A stretch of DNA of 7,781 nt, taken from assembly GCA_003171295.1 (NCBI GenBank), contig PMYF01000742.1:1-7781 (forward strand), written 5' to 3'. Numbering within the stretch: position 1 is the stretch's first letter; each line of letters begins with the position of its first letter. Source of the stretch: Acidobacteriota bacterium. GTDB taxonomy: Bacteria; Acidobacteriota; Terriglobia; UBA7540. The notes under the pieces are model-generated. The model worked only from the letters and a program-made list of their open reading frames with translations. It searched no databases and was not told where the DNA came from. The position numbers and the translations under genes are program-made. Positions 1 through 6,540 of the stretch are shown here, in pieces.

Positions 1-639
1 GTTGGCTCGGAAGTCTTCACGGCTGAAGGACCGGTGCTGGCCCGCTATCTGCTGGCCGCCGGTGAACAGGTCTTCCTCGATCTCAAGTTCCACGACATTC
101 CCAACACCGTCCGGGCCGCGGCGCGCGAGGCGGCGCTGTTGGGCGTGAGCCTCGTGAATGTTCACGCTTCCGGCGGGCGCAAGATGATGGAAGCGGCCGT
201 GGAAGGTGTCCGCTCGGCCGCGCGTGGGCGGGGTGTCGCAGCGCCCACGCGAGTGCTGGCCGTCACGGTCCTGACCAGCCTCGGCCCCGAGGAGCTGGCG
301 GAAGTGGGCTTCCAGGGCTCTCCGGAAGAAGTTGTGGTCCGGCTGGCACGGCTCGCGGAGGCCGCCGGGCTTGATGGCGTGGTGGCGTCGCCCCGGGAAA
401 TCACGGCGATTCGCAAAGCTTGTGGCCCCAATTTCCTGATCGTAACGCCCGGCATCCGGCCGGCGGCCACCGCCTGCGACGATCAAACGCGCATCGCCAC
501 TCCCGAAAGCGCCATCCGGGCGGGCGCAGACTATCTTGTCATCGGACGCCCTATCACCGGCGCCCATGATCCCGCGGCTGCGGCTGACGCCATGGCCGCG
601 GAAATGGAAAGGTCGCTCGGATCCCCTCCTTCAGGCTGA
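1..639 (+). CDS. pyrF: Orotidine 5'-phosphate decarboxylase (PyrF), 5' end outside window
   Basis: PyrF decarboxylates orotidine 5'-monophosphate to UMP, the last step of de novo pyrimidine synthesis, in the cytoplasm. The reading frame is open from the first base, so the gene begins upstream; the first internal ATG/GTG-type codon near base 34 is not the start, because family sequence (GSEVFTAEGP) already lies before it. Visible landmarks, numbered from base 1, are the catalytic Asp-Lys-Asp cluster in FLDLKFHDIPNT (D27, K29, D32), the strand VNVHASGG, the phosphate-binding segment VTPGIRP and the C-terminal GADYLVIGRPITGAHDP, whose Arg contacts the phosphate in this family. About 212 residues are present, so roughly the first 15-25 are missing. 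The stop lies 5 nt before pyrE, so the two are almost certainly co-transcribed. Function is secure from motifs. Confidence 0.96.
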   Translation, partial: VGSEVFTAEGPVLARYLLAAGEQVFLDLKFHDIPNTVRAAAREAALLGVSLVNVHASGGRKMMEAAVEGVRSAARGRGVAAPTRVLAVTVLTSLGPEELAEVGFQGSPEEVVVRLARLAEAAGLDGVVASPREITAIRKACGPNFLIVTPGIRPAATACDDQTRIATPESAIRAGADYLVIGRPITGAHDPAAAADAMAAEMERSLGSPPSG

Positions 640-644
640 ACACC

Positions 645-1220
645 ATGACGGAAAACGAAATCCTCGATATCTTTCGCAAATATTCAGCGCTTCTGGAAGG
701 GCACTTCACGCTTTCCTCGGGTTTGCACAGCAATCGCTATGTGCAATGCGCGCTGGTGCTTCAGCATCCCCGCGTGGCAGAGCAGTTGTGCTCCGAGCTG
801 GCTGCGAAGTTGCGTCACCTGGGCGCCGCCGTGGTGGCGGCGCCGGCGCTCGGGGGAGTATTGGTAGCGCACGAAGTGGCCCGCGCCCTGGGCACGCGCG
901 CGCTCTTTACCGAGCGGCAGGAGGGCGCCATGACCCTGCGGCGAGGTTTCAGCCTTACGCCCGGCGAGCCCACGCTGGTGGTGGAAGACGTGATGACCAC
1001 GGGGCTCTCCACGCGCGAGACGATTCAATGCGTTGAGCAGGCGGGCGGCAAGGTGGTGGGCGCCGGTGCGCTCATCGACCGCAGCGGCGGCAAAGCAGAC
1101 CTGGGCCTGCCCCAGGCGGCGCTCGTCACGTTGCAGATTCAGAACTACAACCCGGCTGATTGCCCGCTGTGCCAAGCCGGAACCCCCGCCGTCAAACCGG
1201 GTAGCCGGACAAAGAAATAA
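645..1220 (+). CDS. pyrE: Orotate phosphoribosyltransferase (PyrE)
   Basis: PyrE transfers phosphoribosyl from PRPP to orotate, making the OMP that PyrF decarboxylates. The 191-residue length is normal for the family. The PRPP-binding loop is seen as LVVEDVMTTGLST (about residues 111-123, acidic pair E114-D115); the usual second Gly of the loop is Leu here. The substrate region FTLSSGLHSNRYVQ (21-34) and the mobile-loop segment FTERQEGAMTLRRGF (88-102) are intact. The C-terminus carries CPLCQAGTPAVKPGSR (173-188), a two-cysteine tail that I recall from a subset of OPRTases rather than the E. coli type. The ATG at 645 is 5 nt after the pyrF stop and I see no good Shine-Dalgarno, so translational coupling to pyrF is plausible. 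A shadow frame overlaps the start but has no family resemblance. Confidence 0.96.
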   Translation: MTENEILDIFRKYSALLEGHFTLSSGLHSNRYVQCALVLQHPRVAEQLCSELAAKLRHLGAAVVAAPALGGVLVAHEVARALGTRALFTERQEGAMTLRRGFSLTPGEPTLVVEDVMTTGLSTRETIQCVEQAGGKVVGAGALIDRSGGKADLGLPQAALVTLQIQNYNPADCPLCQAGTPAVKPGSRTKK

Positions 1221-1266
1221 CTAGCGGCGTTACTACCGCGCTTTAGTGATTGAGGCAACGCGCGCA

Positions 1267-1310
1267 GGTCGGCGCTTCCCGGAGTCTTCCCTCCCGAGAA
1301 GCGCCCGACC
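1267..1310 (+). terminator. Hairpin downstream of pyrE, possible terminator
   Basis: The arms GGTCGGCGCTTC (1267-1278) and GAAGCGCCCGACC (1298-1310) are complementary with one bulged base. An inner 4-bp stem, GGAG (1281-1284) with CTCC (1291-1294), closes a 6-nt loop. It begins 46 nt after the pyrE stop, between convergent genes, which suits transcription termination. No T-run follows on either strand, so it may instead be an mRNA 3'-end stabiliser or act together with Rho. The pairing is read directly; the function is inference. Confidence 0.42.
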
Positions 1311-1391
1311 CTTAGGATGAGACCGAAGGACGATAGGCTGGTGGAAAACAGGTCCGGGTACGGCGGGCCACGGCCCGACCGCGCGGCCCAA

Positions 1392-1442
1392 CGGTCCGGC
1401 CGAGGATGGACATGCGGGACCGGATTGCGGCCTTCCGGACCG
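1392..1442 (-). terminator. Hairpin downstream of the STAS gene, possible terminator
   Basis: CGGTCCGG (1392-1399) pairs perfectly with CCGGACCG (1435-1442), and the pairing resumes as CCG (1400-1402) with CGG (1428-1430) after a bulge. It sits 5 nt beyond the stop codon of the leftward STAS gene, the right place for a terminator of the rsbW-STAS transcript. There is no T-tract on the minus strand. A separate small hairpin, CGGGC-CACG-GCCCG, lies at 1364-1377. With the pyrE hairpin, these account for most of the 227-nt gap at 1221-1447, in which I see no gene. Confidence 0.38.
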
Positions 1443-1447
1443 CTTCC

Positions 1448-1807
1448 CTAAGCGCTGGGGGCTTTCGCGAAGCTGCTGACAGCCTGGGCTTCGTCGTCGT
1501 AGACGTCGAAGACGGTATAGAGCTTCGTGATCTGCAATAGATCGTGAACCTTCTTCGTAAGGTTCAGGAGCTTTAACGCTCCGCCCTGCTTGGCGACGCC
1601 TGTGAAGCCGCTCACCAGTTCGCCGATCCCCGAACTGTCGATGTAGGTGACGTCCGCAAGGTTCAACAAAATCTTCTTGTTGCCTTTGCTCAGCTGGTCA
1701 CGGATTATTTCCCGCAACTGCGTGCACCCTTCTCCGAGGGTGATCCTGCCGCTGACATCGACGACCGTCACCGAATCAACCTGTCGAATTGTGGCTTTCA
1801 TGCTCAC
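1448..1807 (-). CDS. STAS-domain anti-sigma factor antagonist (SpoIIAA/RsbV-like)
   Basis: Single-domain STAS protein of 119 residues. In partner switching, the unphosphorylated antagonist binds the RsbW/SpoIIAB-type kinase and frees a sigma factor; phosphorylation by the kinase switches it off. The phospho-acceptor motif IDSSGIGEL is present, and by position (D57-S58-S59-G60, the same numbering as B. subtilis SpoIIAA) S58 is the expected phosphorylation site. The N-terminal strand VTVVDVSGRITLGEG and the helix LREIIRDQL fit the fold, which runs to about residue 112. The GTG start at 1807 is chosen because AAGGAGG (1822-1816) is 8 nt upstream; the ATG two codons later would be 14 nt away. Its first 32 nt overlap the end of the upstream kinase gene, implying translational coupling. 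The cognate sigma factor is not in the window. Confidence 0.92.
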   Translation of the reverse strand: MSMKATIRQVDSVTVVDVSGRITLGEGCTQLREIIRDQLSKGNKKILLNLADVTYIDSSGIGELVSGFTGVAKQGGALKLLNLTKKVHDLLQITKLYTVFDVYDDEAQAVSSFAKAPSA

Positions 1808-2261
1808 GGTCGGTTCCTCCTTGTTTAGGCTGAATTCCGGAGCTCAGGCGTTTCACCATCGTCACCTCGGTCCCCGAGTCGGCGATTTGCTCCACGCGAA
1901 ATTCGTCCATGAAGCTCCGAATTAGAAATATTCCTCGCCCGGACACGTTCAGCAGATTCTCATCCGCAAGCGGATTGGGAATGCGCTGGGGATCGAAGCC
2001 GTTACCCTGGTCCCGGATGCGAATTTCCAGCCGGTCGCGATGGATTTGAAACCGCAACCAGACGCTCTTGCTGGAATCATTCTTGTTGCCGTGCCAGATC
2101 GCGTTGATTATTGACTCATGCACGGCCATCTCAATCCGATGCTGGTCTTCCTCACTAAATCCTGCCGTGCCTGCCACCCTGCGAGAAATCTCCTCCGCCA
2201 CCTCAACATTCTTGAGGTCACTCTCCAGAGTCACTTCCACCACGCTGCTCTCAGGAGTCAT
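1776..2261 (-). CDS. RsbW/SpoIIAB-like anti-sigma factor serine kinase (HATPase_c_2)
   Basis: A 161-residue GHKL-type ATPase. Such proteins hold a sigma factor inactive and phosphorylate their STAS antagonist using ATP. The N box is seen in IEMAVHESIINAIWHGN (E44, N53, H57-G58), the G1 box in IRDQGNGFDP (83-91) and the G2 box in NVSGRGIFLI (105-114), followed by the usual terminal strands DEFRVEQI and GTEVTMVKRL (130-139). About 20 polar residues beyond the domain are encoded in the overlap with the STAS gene and look like a by-product of that overlap. The ATG at 2261 fits the family N-terminus (VEVTLESDLKNVEVAEEI) but lacks a clear Shine-Dalgarno. The kinase/antagonist assignment follows from family and neighbour; the target sigma factor is unknown, and some members of this family act on other regulators. 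Confidence 0.92.
   Translation of the reverse strand: MTPESSVVEVTLESDLKNVEVAEEISRRVAGTAGFSEEDQHRIEMAVHESIINAIWHGNKNDSSKSVWLRFQIHRDRLEIRIRDQGNGFDPQRIPNPLADENLLNVSGRGIFLIRSFMDEFRVEQIADSGTEVTMVKRLSSGIQPKQGGTDREHESHNSTG
1808..1822 (-). promoter_or_regulatory. Strong Shine-Dalgarno for the STAS gene, inside the kinase gene
   Basis: On the minus strand AAGGAGG occupies 1822-1816, 8 nt before GTG at 1807. It lies within the last codons of the overlapping kinase gene. It decides the start as GTG rather than ATG at 1801 and suggests the STAS protein is translated more strongly than its partner, which has no clear Shine-Dalgarno. Confidence 0.7.
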
Positions 2262-2294
2262 AAGATACGGGAAGGACCGCTCGTCCCGCCTCTG

Positions 2295-2323
2295 AAATTA
2301 ACCCAGGGGTGCGCGAAAGTCAA
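2295..2323 (-). promoter_or_regulatory. Candidate sigma70-type promoter for the kinase-STAS operon
   Basis: Reading leftward, TTGACT (2323-2318, five of six bases of the -35 consensus) is followed after 17 nt by TAATTT (2300-2295), a weak -10. A slightly better -10, GTTAAT, lies at 15-nt spacing. Either would start transcription some 25-35 nt before the ATG at 2261. The -35 and the position are good and the -10 is poor, so this is a candidate only. Confidence 0.4.
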
Positions 2324-2385
2324 CGCTATAGCGGCTGAGGGAGGTTTAGAACGCTTCCGCTACGAGCCGTCGCCGGGGCCGAAGA

Positions 2386-2405
2386 TCCGCCAGCATTACG
2401 GCGGA
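2386..2405 (-). terminator. Hairpin after the small secreted protein gene, possible terminator
   Basis: TCCGCC (2386-2391) and GGCGGA (2400-2405) form a 6-bp GC-rich stem with an 8-nt loop, 16 nt beyond the stop of the leftward gene that ends at 2422. On the minus strand the stem is followed by TCTTC, only a weak U-rich tail. It may separate that gene from the kinase-STAS operon downstream, consistent with the operon having its own promoter. Confidence 0.4.
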
Positions 2406-2421
2406 GGACCCCACAACCCCC

Positions 2422-2937
2422 TCACCTCTTCGGAACCCAGGTGAACTCTCCCCAACTCGTCTGCCGCACCTGGCAGGTGTTGACGTCGAAATCTTTCAAC
2501 TTCTCCGAGTGGCCGGAGATCTTTTCCGCGGAGAGCGAGTCCACCTCAAACCGCACCGTAAGATGGCAGACCTTCGTGTCTTTCCCGGCGGGCGCCCCGC
2601 GGACAGCAAAGAGCATGTTGAGGCTCGATGAGCCCACCCACTTTGCTCCCGACCGCCGGCATTCCGTGCGAATATAAACTCCCTGCTTGGCCGCAGCGGG
2701 GGGAATATTCACCCATTCAGCGCGAAAAACGTTATCCGTTAGTTCCACCCGGAAGTCGTGCTGGGAGGAGACGGAGTGCCAGAGCTTGGGAAGCTGGCCG
2801 CTCGCGCCCTTGCCCATGGCCGAGCTGGGTTTCGGCGGAGGGGTGGGCTGTTCGGCGGCCGCCGCAAGCTGCGGGATTGCCAAAAGGGCCACAACCACTA
2901 TCATGACCAGGTGCCGTTGTATTTCTGGCGCTCTCAA
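2422..2937 (-). CDS. Small secreted protein of unknown function
   Basis: I do not recognise a named family. With the TTG start at 2937 the product is 171 residues: a basic N-terminus (MRAPEIQRH), a hydrophobic stretch VMIVVVALLAIPQL (11-24) and an AAAA-E site near residue 28, a typical Sec signal peptide. A Pro-rich linker (TPPPKPSS, 32-39) follows, then a compact domain of about 120 residues with alternating hydrophobic strands (VELTDNVFRAEWVNI, VCHLTVRFEVDSL) and three cysteines (C93, C124, C155). The TTG is chosen because AGGAGG lies exactly 5 nt upstream and gives a clean signal peptide; the more distal ATG at 2994 adds 19 charged residues before it and has no such site. It is divergent from the secreted GH20 enzyme, so both may act in the envelope, but no function can be assigned. 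Confidence 0.8.
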   Translation of the reverse strand: MRAPEIQRHLVMIVVVALLAIPQLAAAAEQPTPPPKPSSAMGKGASGQLPKLWHSVSSQHDFRVELTDNVFRAEWVNIPPAAAKQGVYIRTECRRSGAKWVGSSSLNMLFAVRGAPAGKDTKVCHLTVRFEVDSLSAEKISGHSEKLKDFDVNTCQVRQTSWGEFTWVPKR

Positions 2938-2948
2938 TGCGTCCTCCT
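2938..2948 (-). promoter_or_regulatory. Shine-Dalgarno that fixes a TTG start
   Basis: On the minus strand AGGAGG occupies 2948-2943, and five bases separate it from TTG at 2937-2935. The spacing and the immediate signal peptide make this the most credible start of the small secreted protein, 19 codons downstream of the longest possible reading frame. Confidence 0.68.
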
Positions 2949-3092
2949 GCCTGGGCGCTCGGCTCGCTCGATCCCCCCTGCCCTGCTGCACCAAGGCTCA
3001 AAGCTCTGCACAAGAGCGCACCATTCTACTCGGCCCTGCGAAGGCAAGCCACCAAAAAGCGTCGCGACATCCCGAAAAAAGGCAGGCCGGTG

Positions 3093-3098
3093 TACAAT
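3093..3098 (+). promoter_or_regulatory. Candidate -10 element upstream of the GH20 gene
   Basis: TACAAT (five of six consensus bases) lies 83 nt before the GH20 ATG in the 244-nt divergent gap at 2938-3181. No convincing -35 hexamer is found 15-19 nt upstream (the bases there are around ATCCCGAA), so support is weak. I see no gene or other structure in the rest of the gap. Confidence 0.25.
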
Positions 3099-3181
3099 GC
3101 TGCCCGCCCCGGCGCCAACAACCGGAAGGAAAACCGAGGAAATAAAGGGAATCACCCCGACGCATCCGGAGGAGTCAGGCT

Positions 3182-5242
3182 ATGCGAAAACTCACGCTTT
3201 TGGCTTTAGTTGCTGTCTCACTCGTGCTGGAGCGCCCGACGCCCGCAACCGCCGCGACACACGCTCTGTTGCCCGTTCCGGCTTCTGCGGAGTTTTCCTC
3301 GGGGGGCTTGCCTCTCGATGCGCATTTTGGTGTCTCCGTGCGCGGCTATTCGGATGCTCGCTTGCAGCGCGCCATTGACCGCGCCCTCCTGCGGATCGAG
3401 CGACGAACCGGGCTCACGCTTTCGCACGAACTTGCCAAGAACGCCGAGCCTGCGACTCTCATCGTCAGCGCGGCGGCCCCGGGCCAGGCCGTCCAGAACG
3501 TCGAGGAAGACGAATCCTACACACTGGAAGTAACACTGCAGCAGGCAACCTTGCGCGCTCCTTCGGTGGTCGGAATCCTGCGTGGCCTCGAAACCCTTCT
3601 GCAGCTTGTGGAAATCGGAAAGAGCGGCTATGTCCTCCAAACCGCCGTCATCAATGACAAGCCGCGCTTCCCTTGGCGCGGGTTGCTGATCGACCCCGCC
3701 CGGCATTTCCTGCCCATCGCGGTCGTCAAGCGCAACCTCGACGCCATGGCCATGGTGAAGCTCAACGTATTGCACTGGCATCTTTCGGACGATGAGGGCT
3801 TCTGCGTGGAGAGCCGGCGTTATCCGAGACTGCAGGAATACGGCTCGGATGGCCACTATTACACGCAGGACCAGATTCGCGAGATCGTGGCTTACGCCCG
3901 CGATAGGGGCATCCGCGTTGTACCGGAATTCGATTTGCCCGCGCACACGACCTCCTGGTTCGTCGGATATCCCCAATACGCGAGCGCTCCGGGACCCTAC
4001 GCCATCGCCCGAACCACCTTCGACATCAAACTGCCGGCGTTTGATCCTACGCGCGAGGAAGTCTACGAATTTATCGAGGGCTTCATCGGCGAAATCAGTC
4101 CCCTTTTCCCCGACCCTTGTTGGCACATCGGAGGCGATGAGGTCAAGCCAGACCACTGGGACGCCAACCCCGCCATTCAGGCCTTCAAGGCGCAACACGG
4201 CTTTAAGGACAACGCGGCATTGCAAGCCTACTTCAACCAGAAGCTGATGGAAATCCTGACCCGGCACGGCAAGCAGATGATGGGCTGGGATGAGATTCTG
4301 CATCCCGGCCTGCCGCGCGAAACCGTCATCCAATCGTGGCGTGATGCCGCCTCGCTCGCCCAAGCGGCCCAGATGGGTTTCCGGGGGATTCTTTCCGAGG
4401 GCTACTACCTGGACTCGATGGATACGGCCGCGAAGCACTACGCCTCTGATCCGGTCCCGGAGGGCACCCACCTTGATGCTGTGCAGGCGGCGCGAATCCT
4501 GGGGGGCGAAGTCTGCGCGTGGGGCGAGTATGTGGATTCCGAGAACCTCGATTCTCGCATTTGGCCACGCACCGCAGCGATTGCGGAGCGGCTCTGGTCT
4601 CCTCGGGAGGTGACGGACGGAGCGGACATGTATCGCCGCCTCGATCGCATGAGCGTGCTGCTTGAGGAAACTGGCGTTACACACCTGTCGGGGCCGAGGG
4701 TGATGCTGCGTCGACTGGCTGGTTCCGAGAACATCGCCACATTGCAGGCGTTCCTGCGGCTTGTCGAGCCTTTAAGCGCAGACGACCGCTTTGACCAACC
4801 CGATCATCCCGACCGGCTGACACCGCTGGTGAGACTGCGCGACATCGCCATCCCTGACTCCCCGGGTCGTCGCGAAGTCGGGAGCATGGTAGACGGGCTT
4901 CTTCGGGACGCTCCGCGCTATGGCGCCTTCCGCGCCGACCTGGAGCGCGAATTCCGCGGGTGGCAGGAGCTTCCCGCAGCGCTCGCAGCCCTGAGTGCGC
5001 ACGCGCCGTTGGTTCGAGACGCGGAACCTGCGGCCGCGAAGCTCGCGGATCTGGGCGGGGCGGGTCGAGAGGCACTCACCTACTTCACACGCGGCGAAAC
5101 AGCGCCGCAGCAGTGGGTACAAAGCAAGCTCGCGCTGCTCGACGCGGCTGCCAAGCCGCAAGCAAACCTCCGTGTTGCCGTCGCACCAGCTCTGCGCAAG
5201 CTCATCCTGGCGGCGGCTAAGACAGATCCGCCGAGCCGGTAA
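3182..5242 (+). CDS. Secreted beta-N-acetylhexosaminidase, glycoside hydrolase family 20
   Basis: GH20 enzymes release terminal beta-linked GlcNAc/GalNAc from chitin oligomers, glycans or wall fragments by substrate-assisted catalysis. The 686-residue product opens with a signal peptide (MRKLTLLALVAVSLVL, cleavage near ATAA at 22-25). A GH20b-type N-terminal alpha/beta domain runs to about 160, then the TIM-barrel catalytic domain to about 475. Landmarks are DPARHF (171-176, substrate Arg R174), LHWHLSDDEGF (197-207), PEFDLPAH (248-255), the catalytic pair in HIGGDE (D319-E320), GWDEI (368-372), QSW (384-386) and WGEY (447-450). About 190 further residues at the C-terminus form a helix-rich region I cannot assign. 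The ATG at 3182 follows GGAGGAG (3168-3174) by 7 nt. It is divergent from a second secreted protein. The family is secure; the natural substrate is not. Confidence 0.95.
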   Translation: MRKLTLLALVAVSLVLERPTPATAATHALLPVPASAEFSSGGLPLDAHFGVSVRGYSDARLQRAIDRALLRIERRTGLTLSHELAKNAEPATLIVSAAAPGQAVQNVEEDESYTLEVTLQQATLRAPSVVGILRGLETLLQLVEIGKSGYVLQTAVINDKPRFPWRGLLIDPARHFLPIAVVKRNLDAMAMVKLNVLHWHLSDDEGFCVESRRYPRLQEYGSDGHYYTQDQIREIVAYARDRGIRVVPEFDLPAHTTSWFVGYPQYASAPGPYAIARTTFDIKLPAFDPTREEVYEFIEGFIGEISPLFPDPCWHIGGDEVKPDHWDANPAIQAFKAQHGFKDNAALQAYFNQKLMEILTRHGKQMMGWDEILHPGLPRETVIQSWRDAASLAQAAQMGFRGILSEGYYLDSMDTAAKHYASDPVPEGTHLDAVQAARILGGEVCAWGEYVDSENLDSRIWPRTAAIAERLWSPREVTDGADMYRRLDRMSVLLEETGVTHLSGPRVMLRRLAGSENIATLQAFLRLVEPLSADDRFDQPDHPDRLTPLVRLRDIAIPDSPGRREVGSMVDGLLRDAPRYGAFRADLEREFRGWQELPAALAALSAHAPLVRDAEPAAAKLADLGGAGREALTYFTRGETAPQQWVQSKLALLDAAAKPQANLRVAVAPALRKLILAAAKTDPPSR

Positions 5243-5274
5243 TTTCCGCGAGGATGCGGGCCGGCGCCCCTACC

Positions 5275-5303
5275 TTGACATTTCCCTGGGCCAAAGCCAC
5301 ACT
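5275..5303 (+). promoter_or_regulatory. Candidate promoter for the thiolase gene
   Basis: A perfect -35 hexamer, TTGACA (5275-5280), stands in the 82-nt gap between the GH20 stop and the thiolase ATG. At 17-nt spacing the -10 would be CACACT (5298-5303), only three of six consensus bases. Transcription would start about 15 nt before the ATG. The -35 is exact but the -10 is poor. Confidence 0.35.
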
Positions 5304-5324
5304 TGCCGCCGGGGGTGGAAAGCC

Positions 5325-6503
5325 ATGCGTGAAACCGTCATCATCGCTGCCTGCCGCACGGCCATCGGGAAATTTCAGGGTTCTCTTGCACCCTTTTCCG
5401 CCGTGGATTTGGGAGCCTTCGCAGTCCGCGAAGTGGTGCGGCGCGCGGGAATCGACCCCGCCCAAGTCGATGAAATCATCATGGGCAACGTGGTCGCGGC
5501 GGGACTCGGCCAGAATCCTGCGCGCCAGGCCGGACTGAAGGGCGGGCTCCACTCTCACGTCGCGGCATTGACCATTAACAAAGTGTGCGGCTCGGGCCTC
5601 AAGGCCGTAGCGCTGGCCGCCCAGGCCATTCAAAGTCAAAATGCTGAAATCGTGGTGGCGGGTGGCATGGAGTCGATGACCAACTGCCCATACCTTCTTC
5701 CACAGGCCCGCGCGGGGATGCGGCTGGGGCACGGCAAAGTGCTCGATTCCATGATTACCGACGGCCTGTGGGATGCCTACGAGGACTTCCACATGGGCAT
5801 GACGGGTGAACTGGTAGCGGAGAAATACCATATCACGCGGCAGCGCCAGGATGAGTACGCAGTCGAAAGCCATCGCCGCACCATCGATGCCATCAAGAAT
5901 GGCCGTTTCAAGGACGAGATTGTGCCCATCGCGATTCCTCAGAAAAAAGGGGAGCCCGTGCAGTTTGCGACTGACGAATCCCCCCGCGCGGATACTTCAC
6001 TTGAAGCGCTCGCCAGGCTGCGGCCCGCTTTCAAGGCGGACGGCACCGTGACGGCTGGGAACGCTCCGGGCACGAACGACGGCGCGGCGGCGCTGGTCGT
6101 CACTTCGCTTGACAAGGCTCGCGCGTTGGGTAAGGAACCGATGGCCCGCGTTGTGGGTCAGGCGGTGAGCGGCGTTGAGCCCAAGTGGGTATTGATGGCG
6201 CCGGTGGACGCCGTGCGCATGTTACTCAAAAAGCACGACTGGAAGATCGAGGACGTGGACCTCTACGAGTTGAACGAGGCTTTCGCCGTTCAGGCCATCG
6301 CCGTGATGGAGCAGTTGGGACTCGAGTCAACCAAAACCAATGTGAACGGCGGCGCCGTGGCGCTAGGGCACCCCATCGGAGCCTCCGGCGCGCGCATCCT
6401 CGTGACGCTGCTTCACGAAATGGCCCGCCGCAACGCCAAGCGCGGCGTAGCCGCCCTGTGCCTGGGTGGGGGAAATGCCGTGGCGCTGGCGGTTGAGCGG
6501 TAG
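5325..6503 (+). CDS. Acetyl-CoA acetyltransferase (type II thiolase)
   Basis: Thiolase condenses two acetyl-CoA to acetoacetyl-CoA or, in reverse, cleaves 3-ketoacyl-CoA. The 392-residue product matches the usual length. The nucleophilic cysteine is in KVCGSGLKA (C88), the catalytic histidine in ALGHPIGASGAR (H349) and the second cysteine in LCLGGGNAVA (C379); NEAF (317-320) and VVAGGMESMTN (110-120) are also standard. The reading frame is open upstream to 4995, but homology begins only at MRETVIIAACRTAIGKF, so the ATG at 5325 is taken as the start, preceded by a loose GGGGGTGGA purine stretch. The biosynthetic type (atoB/thlA/phaA-like) is favoured over long-chain FadA by overall look, but motifs alone do not settle the chain length. 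A truncated 3-hydroxyacyl-CoA dehydrogenase lies about 0.9 kb downstream and would act on the same intermediate. Confidence 0.95.
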   Translation: MRETVIIAACRTAIGKFQGSLAPFSAVDLGAFAVREVVRRAGIDPAQVDEIIMGNVVAAGLGQNPARQAGLKGGLHSHVAALTINKVCGSGLKAVALAAQAIQSQNAEIVVAGGMESMTNCPYLLPQARAGMRLGHGKVLDSMITDGLWDAYEDFHMGMTGELVAEKYHITRQRQDEYAVESHRRTIDAIKNGRFKDEIVPIAIPQKKGEPVQFATDESPRADTSLEALARLRPAFKADGTVTAGNAPGTNDGAAALVVTSLDKARALGKEPMARVVGQAVSGVEPKWVLMAPVDAVRMLLKKHDWKIEDVDLYELNEAFAVQAIAVMEQLGLESTKTNVNGGAVALGHPIGASGARILVTLLHEMARRNAKRGVAALCLGGGNAVALAVER

Positions 6504-6540
6504 CGCGCCCACGATCTTGGCACGTGATGAGGGGTAGGAA

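Noticed and set aside
536..1036. A plus-strand frame overlapping the pyrF end and pyrE
   Set aside because: It is a shadow in another frame; both overlapped genes have clear motifs and it has none.
3218..4684. A 488-codon open frame on the minus strand, antisense to the GH20 gene
   Set aside because: Its translation has no family resemblance, is rich in Arg/Gly/Val typical of frames opposite GC-rich genes, and lies wholly over a gene with intact catalytic motifs.
4995..5324. Upstream extension of the thiolase frame, adding 110 residues
   Set aside because: The extension overlaps the end of the GH20 gene, is Arg/Ser-rich, and precedes the point where thiolase homology starts at the ATG at 5325.
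5217..5873. A 218-codon minus-strand frame opposite the thiolase start
   Set aside because: It is His/Arg-rich low-information sequence, antisense to conserved thiolase motifs, with no domain visible.
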